DNA of 64,000 bases, from contig OU015567.1 in the NCBI GenBank assembly GCA_907165135.1, positions 13,273,001 through 13,337,000 of the forward strand, given 5' to 3'. This stretch comes from Oikopleura dioica (taxonomy: Eukaryota; Chordata; Appendicularia; Copelata; Oikopleuridae). Within the stretch, counting starts at the first letter, position 1; each line of letters opens with the position of its first letter. A model generated the notes under the pieces. It was not told the DNA's origin and ran no database searches. It saw only the letters and a list, made by a program, of their open reading frames with translations. Positions 10,688 through 23,390 of this stretch are shown piece after piece. The position numbers and the translations under genes were made by a program.

Positions 10688-13600
10688 TTAATTATTGGCT
10701 TTGAACTCGACTTCTGAGTAGATTCGTTCTGGCTCTCCATCGCGAGGGATCACTGTCAGGCCATTGTTGCGACTCCCTGTAGCGAGATCGAAGCCTCCGC
10801 CTGCGTTTGGCTAATTCAAGATGGTCATTAAAGTCACTTTGTAAAGACTAACCTGGCTAAAACTCTGATTGGGAATGGAACCGATGTGGGCACCTTGAGC
10901 CGGAAGTTTTGGAATGCCATTATTGTCTGAAATTATGTATCAAAGAATGAATCAATTTCGAAAGCTCACCTCTAGAATACATGCTTTCAGCGTCGTCTCC
11001 CTGTGGCAGTGAAAATTTCTGACCAGTCCAGACGTTGGAGTTATCGACAACGACGCGAGGACGTTGCCAAGAGTGTCGTTTCTGGTAGAGATCTTCCAGA
11101 TCTTCGTGAATTTCAAGCACTTCATTCTTACTCGTCGCTGTTGCCATTTCATGGAGAATCTGCGCGTCACGATACGGGTTCTCGATTTCGATCTCTACTG
11201 GTAACTTCGCTGTGGAGTCTCCGATTCTCTAAACAGGAATAGTTCATTTATCAACAATTAACGACTAAACCTTTAGCTCGCTGGGGTCAGCACTTTCTAG
11301 TTTTATCAGATTCGTGACCGGTTCTTGCTGGTTAGTAGACTTTTCCAAGATCTGTTGTTTCATTTGATCGATTCCGTTATAAATGTCGTCCACTTCATTC
11401 TCATCGTCATAGTTTTCCTCCCCGTCATCAGCTGTTGTTAGCCGGGTTGTTCTTCCTTCTTCCACTAACAAAGCTTTCAAAACAAGAAATCTAGTTATTT
11501 TACCCACCTTTTGTGACTTGCTCAAGTTGATCAGCATAAATGCTCGCGCGGAGAGCATCCCAGAAGTAAAAAGTTTGGCGACCGACATCTTCAACTGGAT
11601 ATTGGATAAAAGTCTTCTCAGCCATAAGAATCTTCAACGCATGAGGCATAGAATTCCACGGGATTGGTTCGAGGACAACAAGGACTATCCCATCCTAAGA
11701 AAAATAGAATTGAATAAATAAGACTCATCAAACCTTTCTATTTCTTCTAGTTAAGTCGTAAATAGCTTGCAAGCAAAACAGACAAGCGTCAGAAGAAGCA
11801 AACTCAGTCGTAATGATGATGATAACGCGTTTGTTCTGTTCAACGCATCTTCTAAGCTTTTCGTTTTTCACTTGCGACTTGATGGTGAAGACGTCGATGT
11901 AAAGCTTCTCGCATCGCAGTTGGCTCTCTTGAGGTTTCTGCTTTAATGTCGGCAGCATTATATCAGTTACCCACTTCTGTGAATTGATGTGGCAGAGAAT
12001 AGCTGCGTCGTTCTTGACAATCTTGAGATTCTTTGCCGCGACGCCACCAGAAGTGACTACTTTGTCGCCAACGCCAATTCGATTGCGCCCACTCAGGTCT
12101 TTCATCTTCATTCGATGACGACGGTTCTTCGAAGCACAGAAAACTACTGTTACGACGATGCCTAGAATGACAACGATGGAAATAGGCGCGAGGATTGACA
12201 AATAGCGGAATTCGTTTTCGTCCTTTTCATTTTCGCAAACAAGCTTGTCCTGTGTTAACCGCAGCAGATTAAGGTTGCCAAGAAGGCGCGGAATTTGACA
12301 TTTGTAGGTGTTTTGCGCCTGACGAATTCCAACTATTTTCACTCGACCGGGCTCTTGAACAAATTGGACGAATTTTTTCAGTTGACAGTCGCACTGGAAT
12401 GGATTGAATCTTGCGTCAAACTGTTCTAGGGCTCCATAGAGATACGGATCAACGGATGTTCTTATTTGGTTTTCAGAAACATCGAGCATTCTCAAATTAG
12501 GCAAATTGGCGAAATTCAACTCTTGAATCGAGTTCTTGTGGAGATCCAGAACCTTTAATTCTCGCGCGAAGCTGAAAGTATTTCCTGGAATCTCTGTGAT
12601 CTGATTCGACGAAGCATTGAAGAACTCCAAGTCTTCTAGGTTGACGAAGTCGTCGATGCAAAAATGCGTGAACTGGTTCATCGAAAAGTCAATGCCACGC
12701 AAATTGTGGAGATTCTTTAGCTTGGAACCTTCCAATGCAGCTTTTCCCGGTTCCGGAACGGAGTAAAGTGAATCTGGTGGCCGGCAGATCTCTTGTAGGT
12801 TCGTCAAATGATTATTGTGCAGGATGAGCTGATTGAGAGATACAGGGAGCTTTTCCGGAATAGATTTGATTGCATTTCCGCTCAAATCTAAATGTTCCAG
12901 ATTGCCAGCTTTCGACAAGACTCCTCGGTCCAGGTGAGTAATTCGTCCTCGCTCACGGAGGTCAAAATTTAAACATCCATGAATTATGAGTTTCTTGAGT
13001 CCAATTGCACTCTCCAAGTTCCCACTTTCAATTCGTTTTAATCTCGTGCAACTTTTTAATGGCTCAAAACTGCTCATGAAATCAACGAAGAGAGTTGTCT
13101 TTTCAAGCCATTCCTGAGATGTAGTTCTGTCAATGTCGGAGGAAAGTTATCCTCACCCAGATCTTCTATTGGATTTCTTGTGAGCGAGATTTTTTCCAAC
13201 GTCAAAAAGTATCCTGATTCGTCCTTGAAGCTGGGAACAGTGGTAAACTTGTTGAATGAAAGATCTATCTCAGAAAGGCTTCTCATCGCACGAATGTCCA
13301 GTTCGAACAGTTTGTTGAAGGAAAGGTCCAGAGTTTCTGTTCCGTGAAGTGAGGCAAATGCGCGTTCTTCGACTTTTGCCAAGCCGTTACGAGAGATGTT
13401 GAAAACGCGAACATCACCGAGCCCAGAGAGTTCGATTTGGTCAATGTTTACAATTTTGTTCTCGGCGAGTTGAACGAGATAAGCATTTGAGGGAATCTCT
13501 CGGGGAATAGAAGTAATCAAGCTTCCGCGCTTGTCGCAGAAAACGTCTTGCATGTCGTCTTCCTCATCCGAACTATAACAACGGCAAGACTCCGGACAGC

Positions 13601-14023
13601 TTCGAGTTGTGCGCTCAATTTGAGCTGACTCCGCCGCCAGATCAGCAGCTTCTTGTCGACGAACAGCATCAAGATCAATTGAAGATGTCTTAACATCCCT
13701 AACGCCAGTTATTTTAGGTCCACTGGGCTCGTATGGCGAGCTTCTTTCTGGTTCAGAAATAGTCGGCTGATTTAAGTTTTCAAAAAATAAAATGAAATAT
13801 TAGAGCACATTCTACATAGTAAAAATTATCGATAATTATCAAAGTTAAAATTTCATCAATCTCAGTGAAAACTGTTTTCCTTGGATTTACTCGATCCTTG
13901 GATGCCTGTCCATCTTTTTTCCTCTAGCTCAGCGGGGCGCCCTTGTCCGTAGATAATAGTGTTTTGCTCATTAACCTGTGCTAGAGCCAGCGTGAGCACG
14001 CTTAGAATGCTTGCAAGGCCCAT
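10688..14023 (-). CDS. Toll-like receptor (LRR, TM, TIR, long tail)
   Basis: This is an innate-immune type membrane receptor. Exon 1 starts at 14023 with the signal peptide MGLASILSVLTLALAQ and splices in phase 0 to an exon beginning PTISEPERS. Next come a Cys cluster (CPESCRC), leucine-rich repeats (about 13540-12450) with units such as LDLSFNKL and LDLSGNAI, and an LRR C-terminal cap (NPFQCDCQL, later YKCQI). A membrane helix (ISIVVILGIVVTVVFCA) follows near 12150-12210. The TIR domain starts DAAILCHINSQKWV, continues VIIIITTEFASSD, and after an intron reads VLVVLEPIPW and ends near TFYFWDALRASIY. The usual RD-x-PG of box 2 is not evident. About 170 residues follow the TIR domain, acidic and then ending EVEFKANN. 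One apparent frameshift lies in the LRRs at 13099-13104. Confidence 0.9.
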
Positions 14024-14032
14024 CTTCTTATA

Positions 14033-14251
14033 TCATGTTCTCTTGTTCTTAATCCCTAGCTTTGAAATATTGAGTGTCACTATTTTTGCGTCAGAAGGGA
14101 GCGCATTCCGCCTGCTGCGCGCAGTCTTTGCCCGCGGTGCTCCCAGTGCGCCACTATTGGGTACACGTACCAGCTTCAGCAATAACAGAAGCACCACCAC
14201 CGCCAGAAAACTCCAGAGTGATATTTCAAATGCGGTCGTGGCGCCGATCAT
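14033..14251 (-). CDS. Small single-pass membrane protein just upstream of TLR
   Basis: A 72-residue frame starts MIGATTAFEISLWSF and contains one strong membrane helix (FLAVVVLLLLLKLV, residues 15-28) followed by a basic tail rich in Arg and Lys. Its stop is 9 nt before the TLR start codon on the same strand, and the base pair directly before that ATG is AG. This fits a two-gene operon with trans-splicing onto the TLR message. No family is recognised. It could instead be the 5' UTR of the TLR gene, so confidence is moderate. Confidence 0.4.
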   Translation of the reverse strand: MIGATTAFEISLWSFLAVVVLLLLLKLVRVPNSGALGAPRAKTARSRRNALPSDAKIVTLNISKLGIKNKRT

Positions 14252-14464
14252 TAGAGAATTAATCCGAGTGCTTCAATAATTTCTTACCAAGGACAACTTT
14301 CTTTAGATACTGTTAATTTGGTCGACATAGTTTATTGTCATCGATAAAAAGATCATTGTTTCCATGCAAATGAAGATTTTGAGTTGTTGTTTCAGGTATT
14401 TACAGTTAATAAGACAGGAAAATTTGGAAAGTACTCGATATTTTACAAATAAAGAACGGAAAAG

Positions 14465-16861
14465 CTAGTTTTTCTCGTCGCCCGAAGTTTCGATTTCAAG
14501 TTGCGGGGACTGAGGATTGTGTTCCGGAGAGGAGGGAACTTCGCGTGGCTGAGAAACGCTTTGGGCAGCAAGTTGAGCTGCACTCTGAGCAGCAAGAAGA
14601 GGGTTGAGATTCGCAAGACCGGTAGGATAGGCTGCGGAGACTGCTGGGTTCAAGGCGGAAGCAGCAAGACCAGGGAGGCCAGCGGGGTTAGCGCCTAAGC
14701 GAGCGCTAGCAGCGAGAAGACTAGAGTTTTGTTGGGCGGCGAGCTGAGCTGCCAAAAGTGGAGAAGGAGCTAAAGATTAAAATTGAATACTTGTTCAACA
14801 ATTATTGAATCTCGAAAGCATTGACCATTCGTAAAATTCTTACCGCTTCCAATCGCTGGAGGAAAAGGCCATCGAGTAGCTTGCTGAGCAGCGAGCTGTT
14901 GCATCATCATGGCGATGAAGTTGGGATCGATCGGCCATTGAGTGGCTTGTCGCTGTCGTTTGTCTTTCATTCGTCGGTTCTGGAACCAAACCTGAAAACA
15001 AGAGTTAACTCTGATCAATCGGAACGAAAAGCTTGAAATGTCAAATCTGCGCTCTCCAATTGAGGCTCATCTCACGACATATAATTGGCGAGTTTATATC
15101 GCTGCTCTCGATGAATTATATCAATATTATTCCGAACTGAAAAATTCATGGGCCAATTATGCAGTCACGCGGGGCTCGGTTTTGAGCTCTAACTAGCACG
15201 TTTATTGAAGCTTATTAGACAGCTTATGCATCGATTCCGGCAATAACGGGAGTCCTGGGAGCACTAGCCACATTATTAGCAAATATCAGCACAAGGATGC
15301 ACTAATAAACGCTCATTTTCGACGATCTTTGGTCCGTATTTCGTTGAGGTCACGAGTTCACTCAGGATGCGCGAAAATCAACATTTTGTATATCTTTGAA
15401 TATCTCCTGTAATTGCCCTGATTAAAGTTGCCTTAGAAAGGAGGGGATGATCTACCAGGGCAGGTGCAGGAAACGGGTGATTTTAGCTTATATGGAGTAA
15501 TAATTGGACGCCGGGCACGATCAAAGCGCTTCACCGGAAGTTTGAAAATCGATGAGCTCGAGGGGTGATAATAGCTTTTGAAATTAATGTGATCAAAGAG
15601 CCGTAATTTTCAAATAAATTATGTTACTTTCAATGTCGAGCGTTTACAACGCGTACTGAAATCATCATCAATGATAATAATCGCCACTTTTTGTTCATAA
15701 ACTTGGTTTAAATCTTTCCTTTCTATCTCCTACGTTACCTTAATTGTGCCTTCTGGAAGATCCAATTCATTCGCGAGTTCGCATCGTCTGTGCCGGCTGA
15801 CGTAGTTTTCTTTGAAAAACTCCTTCTCCAGCTTTCCGAGTTGCTCCCTGAATAAACTGCTCACAATCGGTGTTACAGTAAAGCTCGCTTACCGAGTGAA
15901 AGCAGTGCGATATCGCCTGTAGCAGCTGTCTTCTCGCGACATGTGATGGTTCTTCTCGTTGATTTCAGGCGACGAGGTTCGTGAGTGAGTTTCAAGACCC
16001 TCGTTTTTCGACTCTAAAATGTGAGTTGACTAATGATTGGGTATTGTCAAAATTGAGGATGTGATAATGACAATTGGGAATTCAAATGAATAAGCTAATC
16101 GAAGGCTCATTCTCCGATTAATCAGCAGCCTCCAATAAACCTGAGTGGGAAGGCGCTCGCCCTATAGGTGGGACCCGACGCGGCTTCCGGCGACGAAACG
16201 ATAGCATGATCCTTCCTTGCGGCGAAGGTGCCAAAACGTTTGATCCCGCCCTCCCATGATAAGCGGAATTCAAGCAATTTCGATTAGCGGGTTGGGAATT
16301 GAACCTTCAATGAAATGTTCGAGACACGCTGGCGTGTGATCGAGAGGTACAGTTGTTGAAACTGATACAAAAATGGTGGAGTTCAAAAAGAGCAAACTGA
16401 TCGAAAAATCATCGCATCAAGCAAATAAATGATAATTTCTTCTGTTCTGAGTCAGCAGATCATTCCGATATGATTATTTCCACCAAGAATTTCAATGAAA
16501 AAATAACGATACATTTCGCTTCACGAATAATCGAGAACATCAAATTATTACAAATCAAAAGAGGTTCAGTTAAAAATTCCCCGCGAATACCCTCTTAGAG
16601 GAAAATCTCCAATGAAATCTAAGGATGCGTGGTTGATTTGTTTGAATTTTCGAGTACTCTTCTATGATTTCAAAATTATCCAAAAAGCTCAAACTTACCG
16701 AAAGAAGTAGACGTGGAGCTGCTTACATCTGGTGTTGGAATTTGATGCTCGTGATCACTCTGAGGTGACCCAGAGGCTTTCTGTGCGCCCTGTCGGCTCT
16801 TTGAGTTGATGATGTTTTCAACGGAGAAGGGAGAACTGAACTGGGATTGAGCAGTAGCCAT
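14465..16861 (-). CDS. Evx: Even-skipped/Evx homeobox transcription factor
   Basis: Five exons were read: 16699-16861, about 15893-16013, 15741-15855, about 14845-14992 and 14465-14769. The homeodomain is assembled from exons 2-4. It has [10 protein letters not shown], then [20 protein letters not shown], then [15 protein letters not shown]. The combination YVSR plus [10 protein letters not shown] is characteristic of Evx proteins. Residue 50 of the homeodomain is Gln. Introns interrupt the domain after TAFTR and between IK and VW. The first exon carries [10 protein letters not shown] near residue 12, an eh1-like motif that could recruit Groucho. The C-terminal exon is rich in Ala and Gln. 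Evx proteins act in posterior and neural patterning. The surrounding gene-poor DNA fits a developmentally regulated locus. Confidence 0.93.
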
Positions 16862-19800
16862 TTCAAAAAGAAAGTGTTTTAGTCTCTGAATCTCTTTGTA
16901 ACAAGGAGAAGGATGTACTGATGAGCGACTGTGTGTTATGATTTGTCGATGATCTTCGTCGGGCCCCTGCGCCCGTGATTTCTTTCAAATGGCGCCATCG
17001 CGCGACCCCGTAGCTGCGCCACCTTCGAGCTGCAAATTTCTGCCTCGATCGTCTTTGATCCTCGCCGCCGCGGATCAGACGAAGAGGCAACGGCAAATAA
17101 CAAAAGAAATGGGTAGCCGAAAATCGGCTCTTGTCGCAAAGCTATGTTTCAGGGACAAGATATTGATGTTGATTCCGAAAATGGGTACTTATCCGATATC
17201 CTCTTTCATGTTTTCCCAAATTTCCTTAAATTTTATCGGAGATGTAAAATAATGAGATTTAATTTGAGACAGAAATAATTAATACTGATTTGATGAAAAG
17301 GTCTTGTTCAGTTTGATATTCTTGGCTGCTGAAAAGATCACCGGAAATCAAGCGCAATAACAAAATAAGCTGGCGAATCATAAATGTGCCAGGAAGCTAA
17401 TTGATCGAGCTGGAGTTTTCCAAAGTGCCAGTCGGAAGTGATTAGCAAATGATGGTTTTTGGACTTGTCGCGGCTGCTGCTAAATTGAACCTATTGATGG
17501 CCCCTAATCTTACTGGATGTGATCCTACTGAAACTCGAATTTTCACACATTTAGAACTCCGGCTCAACAAATTAAAACCCTCATAATTTTGTCCGACCCT
17601 CTTCTTGAGCTTTACGAGGACGTGAGGAGGACAAACAAATCTGAACATAAAATTGAGAACTATTAATTATAATTTTCGTTCAGATTTCAGCTTATCAAAT
17701 CCTCATTTTTGCACAGCGTGCAGCGAAGAAACAGTAACATGTCGATTACGCCGGGCGATAGTATTTGATGTTTTTGTGTATTGTTTTTTGGTATCAGCAT
17801 CGTCAATATGGCCTATTACTTGCGATAGGCTCTCGAGTCCTTTTCCGCTCAAGCAAAATCAACATCGATGAACTTATCGAAAAGAAGAAGAAACAAACTC
17901 TCAACCCAGTTCAGAAATTGAAATGGCGCCTTTGAAGTCTCAGAATTTTCGAATGATTATTTTCAGCATGTGATTTGTTAAAGACATTCCGAAATTTCTT
18001 TGTCGACTCACTTCGATATTCATGAAATTCTTCACAGTATTTTCTTGCGAGAATCGTTTACATAAAATCTTCTCGCGCTAATGAATTTGCCCCCGCGGAA
18101 GTATAAATTTCGCACAGCAGCGCGTAATGCATGTACAGTCACGTATCTTTCTGAATGGCTCAACTTTTCATGGGCAGTTTATGAAAGCATATAATTTCCC
18201 ATCAATGCGATATCAACTTTTGCGAATCATTCAGATGAGCCGCGGCGCGTTGTAATAAAATTTACATCACTGCACCCCAAAAGAAGTGTTTTTTGGACGT
18301 TACTATAATCTTTATGCGCGAAGAATGAGAAGAAACTGAAAGCTATAATAACTCGCACGAGGCTTTCATCTGCGTAAAAAACGACGCGAAAGTAAACTTT
18401 AATTCTGGAATTTTTGAACGATTCAGAGATCATCAGAATTGAGTCTCGAGTAAATTTTGTAAGAGAAAACATCGGACTTCAATAAAATTGAATTATCATA
18501 AAAATTGGCTTATCCTATCTGATTCCCCGTACCATATTTTTGTGACACTTTGATTCTTAAAATTATGGAAAGCCAGTGGCAGATCAGAAGACGCGGCATA
18601 GGGCCATTTACATGTCGTTAAAGTGCGATGAATCGATATTTTCCGAAATCCTTTTTTTTCAAGTAGACTTATCGGTAAAGCGTATAGCTCGATTTCTGTC
18701 CGATTCGTAAAAATTACAATTGCCTTTGAAAATGAGCGGCGGCAGATTACGCGTTTCTTGAGACATTGCCAGTTGAAGGCGGCGATCGCTTTCATCTTCT
18801 TCTGATAATGCTTTTCCGAAAGTTGTAATGCGTCTCAATTGGAAGCAGGTAAAGAATTCGTCGAGCAAATTATGATGCAGTTTACAATTATTATTGTTCT
18901 GGGAGAAAATTGCTCGTGAAAAGAAGGAGCAGCTTTTATATCATAAAATATCAAGTTATGTTAAAAGGATGAGTCAGGAGCGAAAATTAAAGCCGCATCC
19001 TATCATTTTGAAATGAAAATTAACAGATGGTCAAGTAGAGCGGTAGTTATGGCGGATTATTACTCGAGATTTCAGCTTCCAAATCATAGTGAAATCCAAG
19101 GGGACTCAAACACATGCTCAAGTGGCAGTCACTTCTCCTTCTTTTCAATTTCAATCGTCAGGGCAAAATCAACATTTACGAACAAAAATAGACCATCAGT
19201 CTTATCAAATTTGTCTGAAAAGCTATTCACAAAGTGGTACATTTTTTATGATCATTTGATTTTCGTCTGATTCCGAGTGATCAATATCCATTTTGATTAT
19301 TTTCACGACTTGATCAAAGGAGCCAAAATCCAGGATCAACTTCGAGATCATCATCATCCATCATACTCCGACCGGGACTAGAATCACGAGCTCGCAGTTG
19401 TTTCAAGACATTCCGGAAATCGTCTGATATCAACGAAGAGAATACTGTGTAAATTAAACTAAAAATATAACTGAAAAAGTCACGCTAAAATGAAAGACGC
19501 CGCTCTTTTAGAATAAGTTAATTTGTAAGTTGGGCAATGAAATGTTTGTGAATTTGCGATGGTGTTGATATTCCGTAGCTATTATAGCTGCATTAGTCCT
19601 TGTTATTAAGTGCTTCGCGGAATTGATCTCTTTCGCGCGAAGATTGAAAGATTAATGCTGGCTTATTGCGAGATCCTGCGTCCTTTGCTAAATCCATAAG
19701 TTTTGGAGAACGATTCTAATTGTTGTTTGATCTTCGAGTGCCAATCGCGCGCATCAACAACTTCCAAAAAGCAGAAAATCGATTGTGGCAGCTCACACCC

Positions 19801-22239
19801 TTACGTCCGGTAAGAGGCATCCAATCCACCTGCTAAGATACCTCCTAATAGAGCGGATTAAGGTGCTCTAGTTTCACATGCAAGTTTCTTCCACAATTTG
19901 TTCAAAAATAAAGAGGGTTCCCTAGTTATGATCAGGCAAGCTTGTGCTCCTTATCTTACAACTTCCGTAAAAATGAGTGGGACGGCCAAAATTTTAATTG
20001 ACGGAATAATTTTTCCCTAAAAGCCGGAAAAATAAATGGAGCAGGGGACTGAGAAAAACTCGCATCAAAATTGGCTAAAGTGTGTTTCCGGCCTTTTGAG
20101 CTGTCTGGTATGAATAGGCTGTTCTTTAATGATTTTGATTTGGCGACTCTCAGGGTGCAATCATGGCTGTAGTATAAACTATAAAATGAATTTTCAATGG
20201 CGTTTGATTTTATTCAAAATTCTCGTCTGACTGGGTTATGGGATACGCGGAAGTTTTAAAATTTATTTACTTATTTGGAGATCAAGGGTCCTCGCCGCCA
20301 CGCAGGGGCACACAATTCGCGCCTAAAAGTGTGTGCCCGAACGGGATATTAAAAATATTATAAAGGCGCTTTGATAGGCGCAAATTTAACCCGGCTGGAT
20401 CAATTACTGTTTTATATCCCAAATCCCGGTGGGGCAGCTTCCAGGAGAACGGCACAGAACTTCCGACTCAGCAATCGATCTTTGCGGTAATTAGAGGTCA
20501 CTTTTAATTACAAAGGATGTCAAAAAGAATTCGACAAATCATATTCGGATCTATATGTTTAGCGATCTATCCGATCTACTGTCGGACATATTTCGACGCA
20601 ACTGAATCGCTGAATTTTTAAATGCAAATTTTGCTGATCTCAGTGCATTCTATTTATTTTAGTAATGACATTGAGCTTTGCCCTCCATATTTTTCGATGA
20701 CTGCACGTTTTTTTTATTTTTATAATCATTCTGACAGTGACGCGTAATTCTACTGGCTCGTCGATTTTCCTTCTTCGCGTTCCTTCTTTTTCATTTCGAA
20801 AACCGTACTAAATCGGATAAAATATTTATCCCGATTTCAACTAAAACTTGGACTTGTTGTTATCCGGCTCCTGAGAAGATCGTGGAAAGTATCCTCATTT
20901 CCATGATGAAATACGTACGGGACAAATTCTAGCGGACGATCGCCCCAGTGTCCACCGCGTTTTTCAACGAAATATGCGCAAACGAGGCCTGAAAATGATT
21001 TCAAGGAGAGAGAGATTTATTTCGGGAAAACGGCTCGTCGAGCGGCGCGGCTAAGTGACGAGCTCCAAAATTACGTTCTCTTCGACCATGTTTGGCTAGA
21101 CTTTAAGAACTGATTTTGGATTAAAGGCAAAACAGACAGTGACCACTGTCACCACAATCGCTATCGTCTTTGAGAATCTTGGGACGAAATTTCAAAGTAA
21201 ACAAGTTATGGTTTTTAGTAAAGAGGTTCTTTTTCTCTAGAAACGACTTTAAAGTCATACCGTAGCAACTCAGCACGGTGAAATAAAGAGCAAGAGCTGA
21301 GGAATCCTTACCTAGGAGAAAGAAAATCGTATAAGTTTGCATAACTCTTTTTCTGTTAAAATCTGCAAAGACTTATTTACCCACTGCGAAAGCTGAAAAC
21401 ATCTCCCTGCAAATACTTTAAGGAGCTTTGACGCCATCACGCGCTTGTGCGAAATATATGTAACGATCTTCTTAGGCGTCAATCGTAATCATCGACTTTT
21501 TAATTGTCTTCTTAGATTCTAAGAACGAGAATATAGACATAGCAATTGACAGCTTGATTTTGTATTTTTTATTTAAAATGCGAGTGAAAATATGGAAAAC
21601 ATCAATAAGTGACTTTTATCGGGAAGAATTTAGAAGGCTGCGCCAAATACGGAGGAAAGAAGATCGTCTTTTATCGGATGCAATGATATTTTTGAGTTTT
21701 TCAACACTTTACCCCTATTAAATCTCATTTTCAACCCCTTGCATCCATATTCTGCTGGTGGTTGTCACTAAAGAGGTCGGAGGAAATGTCGTCAAAGTGG
21801 GACCGTTTTTGGTATGGCCTAAAAAAATTTTATAAAAACTGAAATTTTAATATTTCTAAACCTTAGTAATGGGAATCCCCGTTTTCCGTAGAAGTCGAAT
21901 CCTTGAGGAAGAGCAGCAACTAGACCTGAAGCTCTCAAGTTCTCTTCTATGCTATCATGTTGTCATTACCTGTAAGAAAAAGAAGCTTCATCCTAATAGT
22001 TGTCTCAAATCTACTGCCAAGCAGTTTGCGTTTTGCTTATATACCCAAGTTTAATTCGGCGAATTGGTTAAAGCTCCCCCAAAACTCGAGATGAGCTAAT
22101 TGCAGAAGCAATAGGAGTTTCCTCTAAATTAGCAATCCTTCTTTTTAATAATCTCATGCACTTGGGCGCGTATCATGCTGACCTAAGACAATTAGTAAAA
22201 TTATTTCGAGGAGTCTCTAGATGAAATGAAAAATTTCTC
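16862..22239. other. 5.4-kb gene-poor region upstream of Evx
   Basis: No recognisable gene is present. Open frames are short and without domains. The stretch is AT-rich with scattered TAAT and ATTA cores, and a short hairpin (GGGCACAC paired with GTGTGCCC) lies at about 20307-20339. A possible short coding exon at about 22068-22205 reads TRDELIAEAIGVSSKLAILL but has no clear partner. In this compact genome such a long spacer next to a patterning gene is most simply explained as Evx regulatory DNA. Confidence 0.5.
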
Positions 22240-23102
22240 TTGAGCAATGATTCTCGTGAATCGAGAGTCCAGAAAATAAACAGTGCCATTGTGAGAGAAG
22301 ATGTGGCGTCTCGGAACTGCAGGTTACAACAGAGGATCTCCCAAACCAAAAAACGGTTGATTCAAAGCTTTAAGATTAAGACAATGCAATTCGAAAATTC
22401 AGGATCGCAGAATGGAAGTAGCAGCTGTAGCACATGCAGTATGAAGAAGCCGAATCCTGCCGAATCCTGTGCTGCTCTCAGTGAAGAACTTTCAGAGATA
22501 ACAAAGAGAGGAAAAGCTTTATCATATGAAATTTTGAAGAAAAAGAAGAAGGTGAATGAAATGAAGACAGAAATCAAAAGTTTAGAAAATCAGCGGAAAC
22601 AGAACAACAGAAAAATGAACCGAGTCATTGGTAAGATCATTTAAAAATTTCAAGAAAAAATGCTCTCTTCTGCAGAACAATTGAGACAAACAACAACGTC
22701 GTGGAATATCTCACGACTTCAAATTGATGCTACAAAAGAACAAGATTTATCAGACAAAAACGACGAAATATCAATGATCGAAGACATGGTAACTTGATTT
22801 CTTCTTGATTTTTATCTTTTTTCATATAATTTCAGGAGTCGACCATATCTACACCAGAACGATCCCCGTTTTCTACTGGAACTGACTATGAAATTTCTTC
22901 TGAAATCGAAGATTCAGCTGTTTGGCGATCTCCATTCTCGGTGGAAAAAGTAAAGACGTCGTCTCTCGTCCCCCGAAGAGCCAGCAAAGCCTCCAGTCAT
23001 GACCCCTGCTTTTTCAAAAGTGGCCAGCGTGCTTCCCGATTCTCATCTGACAACGACGACAAGAAGCCAGTCATAAAGTTCCTTGGATATCACAACTCCT
23101 GA
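22240..23102 (+). CDS. Coiled-coil protein, function unknown (5' end unresolved)
   Basis: Three exons were read: 22240-22631, about 22676-22792 and about 22834-23102. They join in frame through GT-AG introns of about 41-44 nt. The first exon has a Cys/Ser patch (SSSCSTCSMKK) and a long charged helix (KKKKKVNEMKTEIKSLENQ) with heptad-like spacing. The second continues the helix (EQLRQTTTSWNISRLQ). The last is Ser-rich and ends KKPVIKFLGYHNS. The open frame begins without an ATG and has a stop just upstream, so a further 5' exon or a spliced-leader junction is missing from this model. The function is not known; coiled coils point to structural or complex-forming roles only. Confidence 0.6.
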
Positions 23103-23177
23103 AGAGTTCTTTCAGTGAAGTTATCTGTCCATTATTTATCGAAAATAATTAACTGCCCCATTTATCAAAATTCCAAC

Positions 23178-23183
23178 TCTTAA
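23178..23183 (+). terminator. Poly(A) signal AATAAA of the coiled-coil gene
   Basis: The hexamer lies about 75 nt after the stop codon. The next + strand gene starts about 210 nt further on. Confidence 0.5.
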
Positions 23184-23390
23184 ATAAAAGTCACTGACCT
23201 TGAATTTTGCACGCGTGTGGTCATCAAAGCTTAGCACGCGTTCATCCTCTTTGGCTGATACTAGATTGCTGAGACTCTTGCAGAAATTTTGCGCCCAAGA
23301 ACTCCCGAAAGCAGAGAGTAGAAGGTTAGAGAGAGAGAGAGTTGAGGAAAAAACAAGAAAGAATGCGCTGAAGAAAAGAAAAAAAGAAAA

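Noticed and set aside
18496-18868. Overlapping minus-strand frames of 69 and 99 residues
   Set aside because: No domain, no splice or poly(A) context; chance open frames are likely.
21121-21342. 73-residue minus-strand frame starting MQTYTIFFLL
   Set aside because: Signal-like start, but no splice partners, no domain, and isolated in a gene-poor region.
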